This document shows positions 18,776 through 28,605 of a stretch of DNA of 64,000 nucleotides, in pieces. The stretch comes from a methanogenic archaeon mixed culture ISO4-G1 (GTDB lineage: Archaea; Thermoplasmatota; Thermoplasmata; Methanomassiliicoccales; Methanomethylophilaceae). The notes beneath the pieces were generated by a model. It was given only the letters and a program-made list of their open reading frames with translations. It was not told the DNA's origin and searched no databases. The position numbers were made by a program, and so were the translations under genes. The stretch is taken from the NCBI GenBank assembly GCA_001563305.1, contig CP013703.1, forward strand, positions 1,475,773-1,539,772. The letters run 5' to 3'. Numbering within the stretch: position 1 is the stretch's first letter; each line of letters begins with the position of its first letter.

Positions 18776-21700
18776 TTCAAATCCTCCAGCTGAAGTCTCA
18801 TGGCTACACCAAGGGACAGAAGCTCATCCATCAGCAGCTTGAAGGCGTACGATGTCTGAACCTGGTAGATGTTTGTGTTGTTCTTACAGACGGGACAGTA
18901 CAGCGATCCGTGCCTGTCCATGATCGCGATGTGTCCGCATGCGGGGTTCCCGCAGATCCACTGCTGGGTTCCGTCGGACTCATCCAGGAGACGGTCCTTG
19001 ATGACCATGGATACTCCGTGACCGATCAGACAGTCACGCTCCATCTCTCCGAACCTGAGACCTCCCTGCCTGGAACGTCCCTCGGTAGGCTGCCTGGTGA
19101 GGATCTGCACGGGTCCCCTGGACCTGACGTGCATCTTTCCGCTTACCATGTGGTGCAGCTTCTCGTAGAAGATGACTCCCGTGTAGACGTCGGCCTGGAT
19201 CATCTTTCCGGTCCTTCCGTCGTACATGATCTCCTTTCCTGTGTTCTTGAATCCGTTCCTGACGAGGCCGTCACGGATGGACTCCTCGTTCTCACCGGAG
19301 AACGCGGTACCGTCGATGAAGCGTCCCTCCATCGATCCGACCTTACCTGCGATCATCTCGAGGACGTGTCCGATAGTCATACGGGACGGGATACCGTGGG
19401 GGTTGACGACGAGGTCGGGTGTGACTCCGTCGGCGGTGAAGGGCATGTCGCACTGATCGACGAGCCTTCCGACGACTCCCTTCTGTCCGAACCTGGAACA
19501 GAACTTGTCACCGAGCTCGGGGATCCTCTGGTCCCTGACCTTGACGCGGACGAGCTTCCTTCCGTCGAGGTCCTCAGTGATCATGACGGAGTCGACGTAT
19601 CCGCTCTCTCCGTGCCTGACGGTGACGGATGTCTCCCTCCTCTTCTGAGGTGTCAGGAAGTCCGTCTCCTCCTCGTTGAACCTGGGGGGCGATGTCTTTC
19701 CGACAAGGACGTCGGAGCTTCCGACCTGGGATCCGGGCAGGATCAGACCGTCGTCTCCGAGCATGGAGTACTTGTCCTCCTCACGTGCTCCGGTGACATC
19801 GGGCTGGGGAATCTCGAACGCATCCTCGGTTCCTCCGGGGTAGCGGTGCTCCTCCGCGGAGTAGGACCTGAGGAAGGTGGACCTTCCGAGTCCCCTCTGG
19901 ACGGAGCTCTTGTTCATGACTAGCGCATCCTCGATGTTGTATCCGTGGTAGGAGAGGACGGCGATGCAGAAGTTCTGTCCTGCAGGCCTGTGCTCGTAAT
20001 GCATGAATTTCATTGTCTGGGTCTGTACCATGGGGATCTGCGGGTAGTGCATCAGGTGACCCCTGGTGTCGGGCCTAATCCTGTAGTTGGAACAGGAGAT
20101 TCCCAGTGCCTGCTTACCCATGGCCGCACCCATTGTGATACGGGGTGCGGAGTTGTGTTCCGGATAGGGAACGATACCGCATCCGACTCCGATGATGATC
20201 ATCGGGTCGACCTCCATGTGGGTGTACTTGGGGTCGAGCTTGGTGGGGACAGTGAACTCGTCTCCACACCACTTGCACTTCAGGACGACGTCCCCGTCCT
20301 TTCCGGGGTTCATCCAGTCGGCGTCCATGGGCGAGAGCGCGTGTCCGCAGCAGGGGCATCTGGAAGGTACGTCGTAGGCATCGACGAGGACGAGTGCGTC
20401 CTCCTCTTCCTCGGCGTCGATCCACTCGATGATACCCTCGCGGAACAGGTCGTTCCACCTGATCTTCTCCTCGCGGATTCCCTCGATGTGCTTCCTTGTA
20501 AGTGCCAGTCTTCCGTTCTTGACGATGAGCAGAGGCCTTCTGAGACGTCCCTCGTCGCAGTTGATGATGACCTCGTTGGTGTCCTGGTCGTAACGGACGT
20601 TGATCTCTCCGGAGATCAGACCGCATCTCCTGCGCTCCCTGATCTCGTTGACCAGCTTCTTGGCGTCCTCGTGGACTCCGACGAGGTCTCCGTTGACGAA
20701 GATACGTGTCTCGTCGGCCGTCTTGACGGACTTGATTCCGAGCTCCCTGAGCATCCACCTGATGTCCATCTCGGGGATTCCCTCCGAGATCTCGATGATC
20801 AGGGCGGCGTTCTTCACCAGACCGCAGTTCTGTCCTTCGGGTGTCTCCGAGGGGCAGAGTCTTCCCCACTGGGTGGGGTGCAGGTCACGGGCCTCGAAGT
20901 GGGGCTGGCTCCTGGTAAGGGACGATGTGACCCTCCTGAGGTGCGACATGGCGGACAGGTTGGATGTCCTGTCGAGAAGCTGCGATACTCCTGCGCGTCC
21001 TCCGACCCAGTTACCGGTCGCGAGTGCGTGGATGAGCTTGTGGGTGAGGAGCTCTGTCCTGATGGAGGAGCGGATGGTGTTGATGTCGAACTTCTCGTTC
21101 TTCTTCCTTCCCCAGCTCCTCTCCAGCTGGTACTTCAGGTCCTTCATGAGGCTGCTGAAGCTTGTCCTGAACAGATCCTCCATGAGGTCTCCCGAGAGCT
21201 TGAGCCTCTTGTTGGCGTAGTGGTCCTTGTCGTCCTCGTTCCTCTTCTCGAGGGAAAGCTCGAGGACCGAGCGGGCCACACGGCCGAGGAAGATGGCCTT
21301 CTTCCTCCTGTCGTCGTATGTGTCTCCCAGGTGGGGGAGCAGGGAACGGTCGAGGATGGACTCCACCTTCTTTGTCCTGTATTCCTTCGCCTGACCGGCT
21401 GCGAAGTTCCTCTCCAGGAACAGGATTGCGTCCTCTGTGGTGTGGAAACCGTTGGGCGCGTAAGTCTTCTTGTCGTATGCCGCCTCGATGTTGGCGTACA
21501 CCGTGTTGGCCATGAGCTCGTCGGAGACGATGGTCTCGTAGATCTCCTGATCCGAGTCCATTCCGAGAGCCTTCATGAGTGCGACCAGCGGGATGGATCC
21601 CGAGACCGCGGGGACTGAGACGGAGAGCATTCCGTCCTTCTTCCTCTCCACGAGGGTCAACGCGCGGTAGCCGTCCTTCTGTGAGAAGACCTTGGCAACT

Positions 21701-22392
21701 TCGACCGCCGCGCCGTATTTCTCGCTCTTTTCGACCATGACCCTGTTGGGTGCCAGGTCTTCCAATGTGATCAGGACCCTCTCGGTTCCTCCGACGATGA
21801 AGTATCCTCCGGGTTCCCTGGGGTCCTCTTTCTCCTTGACGAGCTCCGCCTCGTACTCCGCATCCGTCAGGGGGCGGTCGAGGTGGCGCTCAAGGTTCTC
21901 CTTGCTGAGACTACATCCCTTGGACTTCACCATGATGGGCAGGTCTCCGACCCAGAGCCATCCGGAGGAGTCGGGGGAATCCAGCTCCACACCGTCCTCG
22001 AGGATCTCGAAGAAGACCTCGACACGGGATGCATAGTTGAACTTTCTGAGCCTGGCCTCCATTGGGGTGGTCCAGTGCTCGCATCCGTTGGCCTCCTTGA
22101 CGTAGGGTTCGCCTACACGGATGGTGGGCCTCGCGTTGATGTCGATGTGCCCGTCCTCGTCCCTCCTCCTTCCGAGGCGGATCTCGAGGTTCCTGCCTCC
22201 GGTGCGCTCGGGATCGAGCTTGATGATTCCGCGGACGGATTCGTCCGTGGGGACCCTGATGTCGTCGACGATCCTCTGCATCCTGCTGTTGGGGTTGTCC
22301 TCGGATGCCAGGAAGTCGTTGAACGAAGAGAGATGGTGGTTGACGATGTTGTGCTCTGAGAAATAAAGCTGTACTAGATCCCTCATTTTCAT
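18772..22392 (-). CDS. rpoB: DNA-directed RNA polymerase subunit B (unsplit B''-B')
   Basis: The second-largest polymerase subunit as a single 1,206-residue chain; many euryarchaeal methanogens instead split it into B'' and B', so the fused form fits Thermoplasmata. Motifs seen include GRLCPSETPEGQNCGLVKN, the catalytic-region GYNIEDALVMNKSS, and KFCSRFGQKGVVG. A zinc site appears as CPCCGHALSP, with KCKWCGDE after it, and a second near the C-terminus (CGNPACGH...CPVC). The start at ATG 22392 overlaps the rpoH stop; a second ATG at 22386 is possible. Confidence 0.98.
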   Translation of the reverse strand: MKMRDLVQLYFSEHNIVNHHLSSFNDFLASEDNPNSRMQRIVDDIRVPTDESVRGIIKLDPERTGGRNLEIRLGRRRDEDGHIDINARPTIRVGEPYVKEANGCEHWTTPMEARLRKFNYASRVEVFFEILEDGVELDSPDSSGWLWVGDLPIMVKSKGCSLSKENLERHLDRPLTDAEYEAELVKEKEDPREPGGYFIVGGTERVLITLEDLAPNRVMVEKSEKYGAAVEVAKVFSQKDGYRALTLVERKKDGMLSVSVPAVSGSIPLVALMKALGMDSDQEIYETIVSDELMANTVYANIEAAYDKKTYAPNGFHTTEDAILFLERNFAAGQAKEYRTKKVESILDRSLLPHLGDTYDDRRKKAIFLGRVARSVLELSLEKRNEDDKDHYANKRLKLSGDLMEDLFRTSFSSLMKDLKYQLERSWGRKKNEKFDINTIRSSIRTELLTHKLIHALATGNWVGGRAGVSQLLDRTSNLSAMSHLRRVTSSLTRSQPHFEARDLHPTQWGRLCPSETPEGQNCGLVKNAALIIEISEGIPEMDIRWMLRELGIKSVKTADETRIFVNGDLVGVHEDAKKLVNEIRERRRCGLISGEINVRYDQDTNEVIINCDEGRLRRPLLIVKNGRLALTRKHIEGIREEKIRWNDLFREGIIEWIDAEEEEDALVLVDAYDVPSRCPCCGHALSPMDADWMNPGKDGDVVLKCKWCGDEFTVPTKLDPKYTHMEVDPMIIIGVGCGIVPYPEHNSAPRITMGAAMGKQALGISCSNYRIRPDTRGHLMHYPQIPMVQTQTMKFMHYEHRPAGQNFCIAVLSYHGYNIEDALVMNKSSVQRGLGRSTFLRSYSAEEHRYPGGTEDAFEIPQPDVTGAREEDKYSMLGDDGLILPGSQVGSSDVLVGKTSPPRFNEEETDFLTPQKRRETSVTVRHGESGYVDSVMITEDLDGRKLVRVKVRDQRIPELGDKFCSRFGQKGVVGRLVDQCDMPFTADGVTPDLVVNPHGIPSRMTIGHVLEMIAGKVGSMEGRFIDGTAFSGENEESIRDGLVRNGFKNTGKEIMYDGRTGKMIQADVYTGVIFYEKLHHMVSGKMHVRSRGPVQILTRQPTEGRSRQGGLRFGEMERDCLIGHGVSMVIKDRLLDESDGTQQWICGNPACGHIAIMDRHGSLYCPVCKNNTNIYQVQTSYAFKLLMDELLSLGVAMRLQLEDLK

Positions 22393-22655
22393 CCCCTCGT
22401 CACGAGCCTGTACGCCACAAATTCCTGGGCGGTCTTGCTCTTCCTTACGATTTTGATTACGCGTCCCTCTTCGATAGGGCCGTAGATGCTTTCCAGGACT
22501 TTGACTCCCGGGTCGCTTTTTCTTATCTTGGGAAGCTGCTCCAGTTTGATTCCCTTCCTATCGAGAACCGCCTGTGCCTCTTCCTCGGACAAGAGGTGAT
22601 GCTCAGGCACCAAACAGTGCTTGAGAACGTTGAACGAGATGCTTTCTGTTGCCAA
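22389..22655 (-). CDS. rpoH: DNA-directed RNA polymerase subunit H
   Basis: The archaeal counterpart of the Rpb5 C-terminal domain; the 88-residue length is normal. Seen: LKHCLVPEHHLLSEEEAQAVL, then LPKIRKSDPGVK and the end FVAYRLVTRG, all family hallmarks. It begins the RNA polymerase operon and overlaps rpoB by 4 bases. There is no ATG in the required place: the start is TTG (22653-22655), preceded by AGGTGA with a 4-base gap, so this is a non-ATG start with a good ribosome site. Confidence 0.95.
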   Translation of the reverse strand: MATESISFNVLKHCLVPEHHLLSEEEAQAVLDRKGIKLEQLPKIRKSDPGVKVLESIYGPIEEGRVIKIVRKSKTAQEFVAYRLVTRG

Positions 22656-22769
22656 GTTTTCACCTACTTTTTTCCAGACCGGTCATCTGGCGAAGACGTT
22701 TGTTTTTGAGAAAAAGTGTGCGCCTTTCCTCATACTTGATCTGCCGTCGATCTCTCATGAAGTCCACAT

Positions 22770-22846
22770 TGGCGGGCCTGAAGGGATTCGAACCCTTGAC
22801 AGCCTGATTAAAAGTCAGGTACTCTACCTAGCTGAGCTACAGGCCC
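22770..22846 (-). tRNA. tRNA-Lys (anticodon TTT), CCA encoded
   Basis: On the minus strand the acceptor GGGCCTG (from 22846) pairs with CAGGCCC (to 22774). The anticodon arm is CCTGA-CTTTTAA-TCAGG with anticodon TTT, the T arm contains GGTTCGAATCC, and the discriminator is G followed by an encoded CCA (22770-22772). The acceptor and T arms are identical to those of the second tRNA-Lys at 40245. An A/T-rich box with TTATAATAGTATATA lies upstream and is a likely promoter. No intron. Confidence 0.97.
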
Positions 22847-22983
22847 ATTATGTGGATAGCTTTCAAGCTTGTATTTGGGGTGCAATATATACTATTATAA
22901 AAGCTTATCTTACCCAATTATGCGCGTTATACACGTAATATAGGGAAGATCCCGAGATTGTGCTTCGGACAAGGTGATTGCGG

Positions 22984-23108
22984 TATATAGGAATCGCCCG
23001 TTCCGACGGGTACAACCTAGCATTCCGATAGGGGTTTAATAGGGAACAACGCGGTGTATTTTCGAAGTGGACCGCCAAGCGGTCTGGGAATCAAAGGAGG
23101 ACGCAGAA
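22984..23108 (+). promoter_or_regulatory. Putative mttB promoter and structured leader
   Basis: A TATA-like element TATATAG (22984-22990) is followed by a leader with two hairpins. The first is CCCGT/ACGGG (22997-23001 with 23006-23010, loop TCCG). The second is GACCGC/GCGGTC (23070-23075 with 23079-23084, loop CAA), ending 10 bases before the AAAGGAGG ribosome site. Most other genes here have almost no leader, so this long structured 5' region is unusual in the window. A regulatory role is inferred only. Confidence 0.4.
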
Positions 23109-24569
23109 ATGAGAATGCCAACATACCAGGTGCTTTCCAAGTCGGAACTGGTGGCCATCGATGCCGCCACCAAGAAGGTCCTCTCGGAAACGGGAGTCCT
23201 CGTGGAGACGAAGGAGGCCCGTGACATCTTCAAGGACGCAGGATGCGATGTCAACGAGAGGACGATGAACGTCAAGATCCCCGAGGAACTCGTGGACTGG
23301 AGCGTTTCTGTATGTCCGTCCGTGGTCACCACATATTCTCGCGGTGACGACAGGAGCAAGGACCTGGTATCCCGTGCCGACGGTACCAAGACCAACTACA
23401 TCACGTTCGGTACCGGCACCAGGATGAGCCACTATCTCGGAAACGGGAAATACGATGTGAGACCCAGCTGCCTGGAAGACATCGGTCACATCGCCAAGAT
23501 GGTGGACGGCCTCGACAACATCGACTGCATCCTCGGACCCGTCACAGCCATGGATTACATCCAGGACGGGCGCCATCTCCGTGAGGTGGACATCATGATG
23601 AGGAACACCAGCAAGCCCCTCATCCCGGAGTCCGAATACGAGTATCTGGACCTCTACTACGAATACGTCAAGGCGGTCTACGGCGGGGACGAGGAGATGG
23701 CCTGGAAGAGACCCTTCATCAGCAACGTCACATGCCCGGCCAGTCCGCTTCAGCTCAACGTCCCCCTGTGCGAGATCATGATCCATTCGGCGGATTACGG
23801 AGCACCTGTGATACCCCTTTCCATGGCCATGGGCGGTGCGACATCCCCCATAGACATCGCGGGAACGCTAGTCACCCACAACGCGGAGGTTCTGGCCTCG
23901 ATCGTCCTGGTCCAACTCGCCAATCCCAAATGGCCCACCATCTACGGAAGCTCCACGACATGCTTCGACCTGTTCAACACGGTCGCCTCCGTAGGGTCCC
24001 CGGAACTCGGTCTGATCAGTGCAGGAGTTACAGCGCTGGCACAGTTCTACGGACTGCCCTGTGTGGTAGCCGGTCTTTAGTCCGATTCCAAGGTCGTCAA
24101 CAGCCAATCCGGGCATGAGAAGACCATCACATCGCTGCCGTCCGTACAGTTGGGAGCATCCCTCGTGTACGGTGCGGGCATGTTGGATCTCGGAATGACA
24201 TTCTCCCTAGAGCAGCTGGTCATCGACAACGACATAATCGGTATGATGAAGCACGTGACCGAGGGAATTGAAGTGACCATCGACACGCTGGGAGTTGACC
24301 GCATAGCCGAGATCGGCAGTGGAGGGGACTTCACCGGCCATCCGGACACATTCGCGAAGATGAACATCCTGTCGAACCCCAAGGTCATCAACCGCCAGAT
24401 GCGCGGAGCATGGGAGGCCGACGGCCAGAAGAACGACGTTGACTACGCCCACGAGGTGGTCATGGACATCCTGGAGAACCATGTCACCGAACCGATAGAG
24501 CATCAAGCCGACTGCGACAAGGTCGTGAAGATGGGTGTCGAGAGGCATCACAAACTGGCAGGTGATTGA
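23109..24569 (+). CDS. mttB: Trimethylamine:corrinoid methyltransferase MttB, pyrrolysine-containing
   Basis: MttB moves a methyl group from trimethylamine to the corrinoid protein MttC for methylotrophic methanogenesis. The 486-residue protein contains one in-frame TAG (24078-24080, residue 324) in the family context CVVAGL-Pyl-SDSKVVNSQ, followed by SGHEKT and LVYGAGMLDLGMTFS, so the product is full length only if TAG is read as pyrrolysine. The start MRMPTYQVLSK (ATG 23109) has AAAGGAGG 8 bases upstream. Neighbours are a tRNA-Lys and an ABC exporter; no mttC, mtbA or pyl gene is in the window, so its partners lie elsewhere. Final stop TGA. Confidence 0.95.
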
Positions 24570-24571
24570 GA

Positions 24572-26386
24572 TCAGGCGGGATCGTCGCACTCCTCGAACT
24601 GGCTGTCGTACAGTTCCTGATAGAAGCCGCCCTTCCTGAGCAGCTCGTCGTGGGTCCCCTGCTCGATGATGCTGCCGTTTCTCATCACGAGGATCAGGTC
24701 GGAGTTCTTGATGGTGGACAGCCTGTGGGCGATGACGAAGGAGGTCCTGTTCTTGGCCAGATGGTCCATCGCATCCTGGATGATCAGCTCGGTCCTGGTG
24801 TCGACGGAACTTGTTGCCTCGTCGAGGATCAGCATCGGCGACTTGTCTAGCATCGCACGTGCGATCGTGAGCTGCTGCCTCTGTCCGGCGGACAGGGAAT
24901 CGTTGTCCCCGAGCTTCGTGTCGTAGCCCTCGGGAAGGGTCATTATGAAGTGGTGTATACCCACCGCCTTGCAGACCTCCTCGAGCTCCTCGTCGGTGAC
25001 GTTGTCCCTTCCGTAGACCAGGTTCTCGCGTATCGTACCCTCAAAGAGCCAGGCATCCTGAAGTACCATGCAGAACTGGTCGTGGATGTTCTCCCTCGTG
25101 AGCTCCTTGGTGGACACTCCGTCGATGAGGATGTCACCGCTGTCGACCTCGTAGAATCTCATGAGCAGGTTGACCATCGTGGTCTTTCCGGCACCGGTAG
25201 GTCCGACGATGGCGACCTTCTGTCCCGGGAGGACCTCTGCGGAGAACCCGTGGATGACCTCCTTGCCGGGAACGTATCCGAAGTGGACGTCCCTGAACTC
25301 CACATGTCCCTTGGCCTGGATGGTCTGGGTCTTGTGGGACTCGTCCTCGAGCTCGGGCTCGTCGAGGAATCCGAAGATCCTCTCCGCCGCTGCCGCCACG
25401 GACTGCATGACGGTGAGTCCCTGCGACATCTGCTGGAGCGGGTTGGTGAACAGTCTGATGTAGATCATGAAGGCGACGATCGTTCCGATGGTGATGGAAC
25501 CGTCCAGGACCATCATCGCTCCCACTATGCAGACCATGACGTATCCGAAGTTCCCGATGAACGCCATGATAGGCATCATCGATCCGGCGAAGGACATGGC
25601 CAGGAATCCGCTGTGCTGGAGATCGGAGTTGATCTGGTCGAACTGCTCCCTCGCCCTTCCGACACCGTTGTACGTCTTGACTATGATGTGGTTGTTGTAC
25701 GTCTCGGTGATGTGCCCGTTCATCGCACCCAGATAGTTCTGCTGGGCCTCGAAGTACCTCTGGGACCTGGACATGATCACCGCCATCAGGACGAATCCGA
25801 ACAGCGTCGAGAGCACGGCCACGCCTGCCATCGTGAGGTTGGTGTACGCCATCATCACCAGCGATCCTAGGAATTGGGTTATCGCGACGACCATGGTGCT
25901 GACGCTGCGGTTCGTGTCCTGTCCGAGCGAATCGGCATCGTTGGTGACACGGCTCATCAGGTCCCCTGATTTGGCGTCGTCGAAGTATCTCAGCGGTACG
26001 CGGTTGATCTTCGCCGAGATGTCGTTACGGAGGTTCCCTGCCGTCCTCTGGGAGATCGAGGCCATGATGAGACCCTGTCCCAAAGTGATGACGGCACTGA
26101 TACCGTAGATGATGAGAAGCCACAGTCCCAGCGAGGCGATCTGCTCCATGTCAATGTCGCCTGTGACGAGACCGTCCTTGATGAGGTTGGTCATGTCGCT
26201 GAGCATGTTGGGACCCAAAAGGGTCAGGGCCGTTCCGATGATCGCAAGCAGGATGGCGATCACGAACAAAGCCTTGTAGCGTCCCATGTATTGGAAGAGT
26301 CTGCCCCAGGCCTGCTTGAAGTTCTTGGGCTTCTCGGTGGGCATTCCCGGACCGCCCCTTCTGTGCCTCTCACGGTGCTCGCTCAT
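24572..26386 (-). CDS. ABC exporter half (membrane domain plus ATPase), catalytically canonical
   Basis: A type IV (multidrug/lipid-type) ABC exporter half-transporter. The 604-residue protein has six membrane helices in about residues 35-320, then an ATPase domain with Walker A GPTGAGKT, signature LSAGQ, Walker B MLILDEATSSVDT with the catalytic Glu, and the H-loop FVIAHRLST. Its start overlaps the stop of the second half-transporter (ATGA), and a MarR regulator begins the operon, so the two halves very probably form a heterodimer. Substrate unknown; drug or bile-salt-like compounds are a reasonable guess for a gut archaeon. Convergent with mttB, only 2 bases between stops. Confidence 0.9.
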   Translation of the reverse strand: MSEHRERHRRGGPGMPTEKPKNFKQAWGRLFQYMGRYKALFVIAILLAIIGTALTLLGPNMLSDMTNLIKDGLVTGDIDMEQIASLGLWLLIIYGISAVITLGQGLIMASISQRTAGNLRNDISAKINRVPLRYFDDAKSGDLMSRVTNDADSLGQDTNRSVSTMVVAITQFLGSLVMMAYTNLTMAGVAVLSTLFGFVLMAVIMSRSQRYFEAQQNYLGAMNGHITETYNNHIIVKTYNGVGRAREQFDQINSDLQHSGFLAMSFAGSMMPIMAFIGNFGYVMVCIVGAMMVLDGSITIGTIVAFMIYIRLFTNPLQQMSQGLTVMQSVAAAAERIFGFLDEPELEDESHKTQTIQAKGHVEFRDVHFGYVPGKEVIHGFSAEVLPGQKVAIVGPTGAGKTTMVNLLMRFYEVDSGDILIDGVSTKELTRENIHDQFCMVLQDAWLFEGTIRENLVYGRDNVTDEELEEVCKAVGIHHFIMTLPEGYDTKLGDNDSLSAGQRQQLTIARAMLDKSPMLILDEATSSVDTRTELIIQDAMDHLAKNRTSFVIAHRLSTIKNSDLILVMRNGSIIEQGTHDELLRKGGFYQELYDSQFEECDDPA

Positions 26387-28134
26387 CTTACCAGCTCCTC
26401 GTCGGTGAGCTGGGACCTGGCGATCTGCAGATACACGTCGCAGTCCTTCAGCAGTTCCTCGTGCCTTCCCATGCCGACCAGCCTGCCCTCGTCCAGGACC
26501 AGGATCTTGTCGGCGTCCATGATGGTACCGATCCTCTGGGCGACGATTATGGTCGTCACCCCGGCGGTCTCCTTCTTAAGTTCGGACCTGAGCATGCGGT
26601 CCGTCTTGTAATCCAATGCAGAGAACGAATCGTCGAAGATGTAGAACTCGGGCTTCAGGCACACGGCGCGGGCAATGGAGAGACGCTGCTTCTGGCCTCC
26701 GGATAGGTTGGTTCCTCCCTCGGCCACGTTGGCCTCGTACTGGCCCTCTGCCCTCTCCACGAACTCCGTCCCCTGTGCGATGCTGATCGCCTTCTTGACG
26801 TCGTCCATCGTGCGCTCCTTCTCCGTTCCCCCGTAGTTGACGTTGGACGCTATCGTCCCGTTGAACATCACCGCCTTCTGGGGTACGTATCCGATCTTTC
26901 TGTGGAGCGCATCCAGCTTGTAATCCTTGACATCCACGCCGTCCACGAGGACCTGTCCGTCCTCCACATCGTAGAAGCGTGGGATGAGGTTGATGAGAGT
27001 GGTCTTTCCGGAACCGGTCGAACCAATGATGGCCAGCGTCTCCCCTTTCTTGACGTCGAAGGAGACGTCCGTGAGCGCATCCTGCGCCGTGTCCGGATAT
27101 CTGAATGAAACATTGCGGAACGATATGGTCCCCGCATCCTGCTCAGAGGTCTCCGTGACCTTTCCGTCGGTGATCGTGGGCTCGGTGGATATGACCTCGT
27201 CGATACGCTTGGCCGCGACCAATGCACGGGGCAGGACCATGAAGATGATGATGAGCATCATGAACGAGATCATGAGCTGCATCGCATAGGACGAGAACAC
27301 TATCATATCGGCGAACGCCAGGAGCCTGTCCATGGGAAGTGCCAGACCTTCGATTATCACCGCTCCGACCCAGTAGATCGCCAGCCCCAGGATGCTCATG
27401 ATCGCGGTCATCACGGGGTTCAGGAACGCCAGTGCGCGGGTGATCGATACGTGTGTACCCGTGAGCGTCGCGTTGGCCTCCTCGAACTTCTTCTGCTGAT
27501 AGCCCTCGGCGTTGTACGCGTGGATGACACGGATACCGGTCAGCCCCTCCTTGGTGATGCGGTTGACGTCGTCGTTCAGCCACTGGATGCGCTTGAAGCG
27601 GGGGTACACGACCCAGAGGATGATCGCGATGAACGCGAGCATCACGAACAATGCGACGATGGTGACCTCGAGCCATTCCATCTGCTTGGTGGATATCTTC
27701 ATCAGCGCCATAACCGCCATCATGGGCGCCCTTATCATGACCATGAGTCCGATGATGAATGCCATCTGGACCTGTATGACGTCGTTGGTGGAACGCGTGA
27801 TGAGACTGTAGATGGAGAACCTGTTGAACTCCGCGGAGGAATACTTCTCGACCTGCTCGAACTGCCTCTTGCGCATGGTCTTTCCGAGATTCGTTCCCAT
27901 ATAGGCGGAGAATACACCGACGATGATCGCCGATACCAGGCTGCCGAACGCGCAGATCAGCATCGGGATTCCCTCGTTGAGGACGTCCTCTCCGGTGCCT
28001 CCGCCGGTCATGATCTTGGTGATCTCGGTCATGTATCCCGGGATCTCCAGCTCGAGCCAGACCTGGATGTAGACCAGGACGATACATACCGCCAAGAGCG
28101 CCCAGTCAATCTTCCTGAAGTAGTTGAAGATCAT
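26383..28134 (-). CDS. ABC exporter half with degenerate catalytic site
   Basis: The partner half-transporter, 583 residues: six membrane helices over about residues 10-310 and an ATPase with Walker A GSTGSGKT and full signature LSGGQKQR. The Walker B end reads FYIFDDSFSALD, with Asp in place of the catalytic Glu, the pattern of heterodimeric exporters with one degenerate ATP site. The start ATG 28134 overlaps the marR stop by 4 bases and gives the natural beginning MIFNYFRKIDWALL. Regulation is expected through the MarR protein. Confidence 0.9.
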   Translation of the reverse strand: MIFNYFRKIDWALLAVCIVLVYIQVWLELEIPGYMTEITKIMTGGGTGEDVLNEGIPMLICAFGSLVSAIIVGVFSAYMGTNLGKTMRKRQFEQVEKYSSAEFNRFSIYSLITRSTNDVIQVQMAFIIGLMVMIRAPMMAVMALMKISTKQMEWLEVTIVALFVMLAFIAIILWVVYPRFKRIQWLNDDVNRITKEGLTGIRVIHAYNAEGYQQKKFEEANATLTGTHVSITRALAFLNPVMTAIMSILGLAIYWVGAVIIEGLALPMDRLLAFADMIVFSSYAMQLMISFMMLIIIFMVLPRALVAAKRIDEVISTEPTITDGKVTETSEQDAGTISFRNVSFRYPDTAQDALTDVSFDVKKGETLAIIGSTGSGKTTLINLIPRFYDVEDGQVLVDGVDVKDYKLDALHRKIGYVPQKAVMFNGTIASNVNYGGTEKERTMDDVKKAISIAQGTEFVERAEGQYEANVAEGGTNLSGGQKQRLSIARAVCLKPEFYIFDDSFSALDYKTDRMLRSELKKETAGVTTIIVAQRIGTIMDADKILVLDEGRLVGMGRHEELLKDCDVYLQIARSQLTDEELVR

Positions 28135-28553
28135 CGGTTCTCCTCCCTGATGGTCTTGGACATCTTGTTGAGGATCCTTGTCAGGGAGTCGATCTCCTCC
28201 GGCGTGAGGTCCCTGATGAGATCGGACCACGCGTCATGCATGATCCTCATCGCCCTGTCGGCGGCCTTCCTGCCGGAATCTGTGACGTACAGTGAATATT
28301 CATGGCCCTCGGCCCTGTTCTCGACCAGGCCCAGGTCCAGCAGCTTCGACACGACGCGCGTACTGTGGGCCTTGTCGACCATAAGGTGTTCGGATAGACC
28401 TCTGAGGGATATGCCCTCGCTGCGGGCGATCTCGCAGATGAACGGGGCACTGGATGGCACAAGACCCAGCTCCTCCAATTTGGGGGCCATGACCCTGTCC
28501 ATGTAGGCCTTCATCTGCCTAGGACCGCATATATGGTCTACCGACTGTTCCAT
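28131..28553 (-). CDS. MarR-family transcriptional regulator
   Basis: A 140-residue winged-helix regulator. The DNA-binding part includes GISLRGLSEHLMVDKAHSTR and RVVSKLLDLGLVENRAEG, ending in a wing with YSLYVTDSGRKAADR. It is first in an operon with a two-part ABC exporter and overlaps the next gene by 4 bases, the usual layout for a MarR protein that represses its own efflux operon until a ligand binds. A TATA-like box 20-30 bases before the ATG suggests a leaderless transcript. Confidence 0.9.
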   Translation of the reverse strand: MEQSVDHICGPRQMKAYMDRVMAPKLEELGLVPSSAPFICEIARSEGISLRGLSEHLMVDKAHSTRVVSKLLDLGLVENRAEGHEYSLYVTDSGRKAADRAMRIMHDAWSDLIRDLTPEEIDSLTRILNKMSKTIREENR

Positions 28554-28572
28554 AGGACGGTTGATTCCCGCC

Positions 28573-28582
28573 TATTATAAAA
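28573..28582 (-). promoter_or_regulatory. Putative TATA box of the marR-exporter operon
   Basis: Read on the minus strand, a TTTTTTATAATAGG stretch is centred about 25 bases upstream of the marR ATG. With archaeal TATA-to-start spacing this would put the transcript start at or next to the ATG. Confidence 0.45.
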
Positions 28583-28605
28583 AACGTCACGCACGTGTCG
28601 CGGAA

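Noticed and set aside
16817-18793. Long plus-strand open frame opposite rpoA1
   Set aside because: It is the antisense shadow of rpoA1; composition and lack of family signal show it is not a gene. The same holds for many other long opposite-strand frames in this GC-rich window.
24150-24569. A separate gene after the mttB amber codon
   Set aside because: It is the C-terminal third of MttB; the amber codon is at the known pyrrolysine position.
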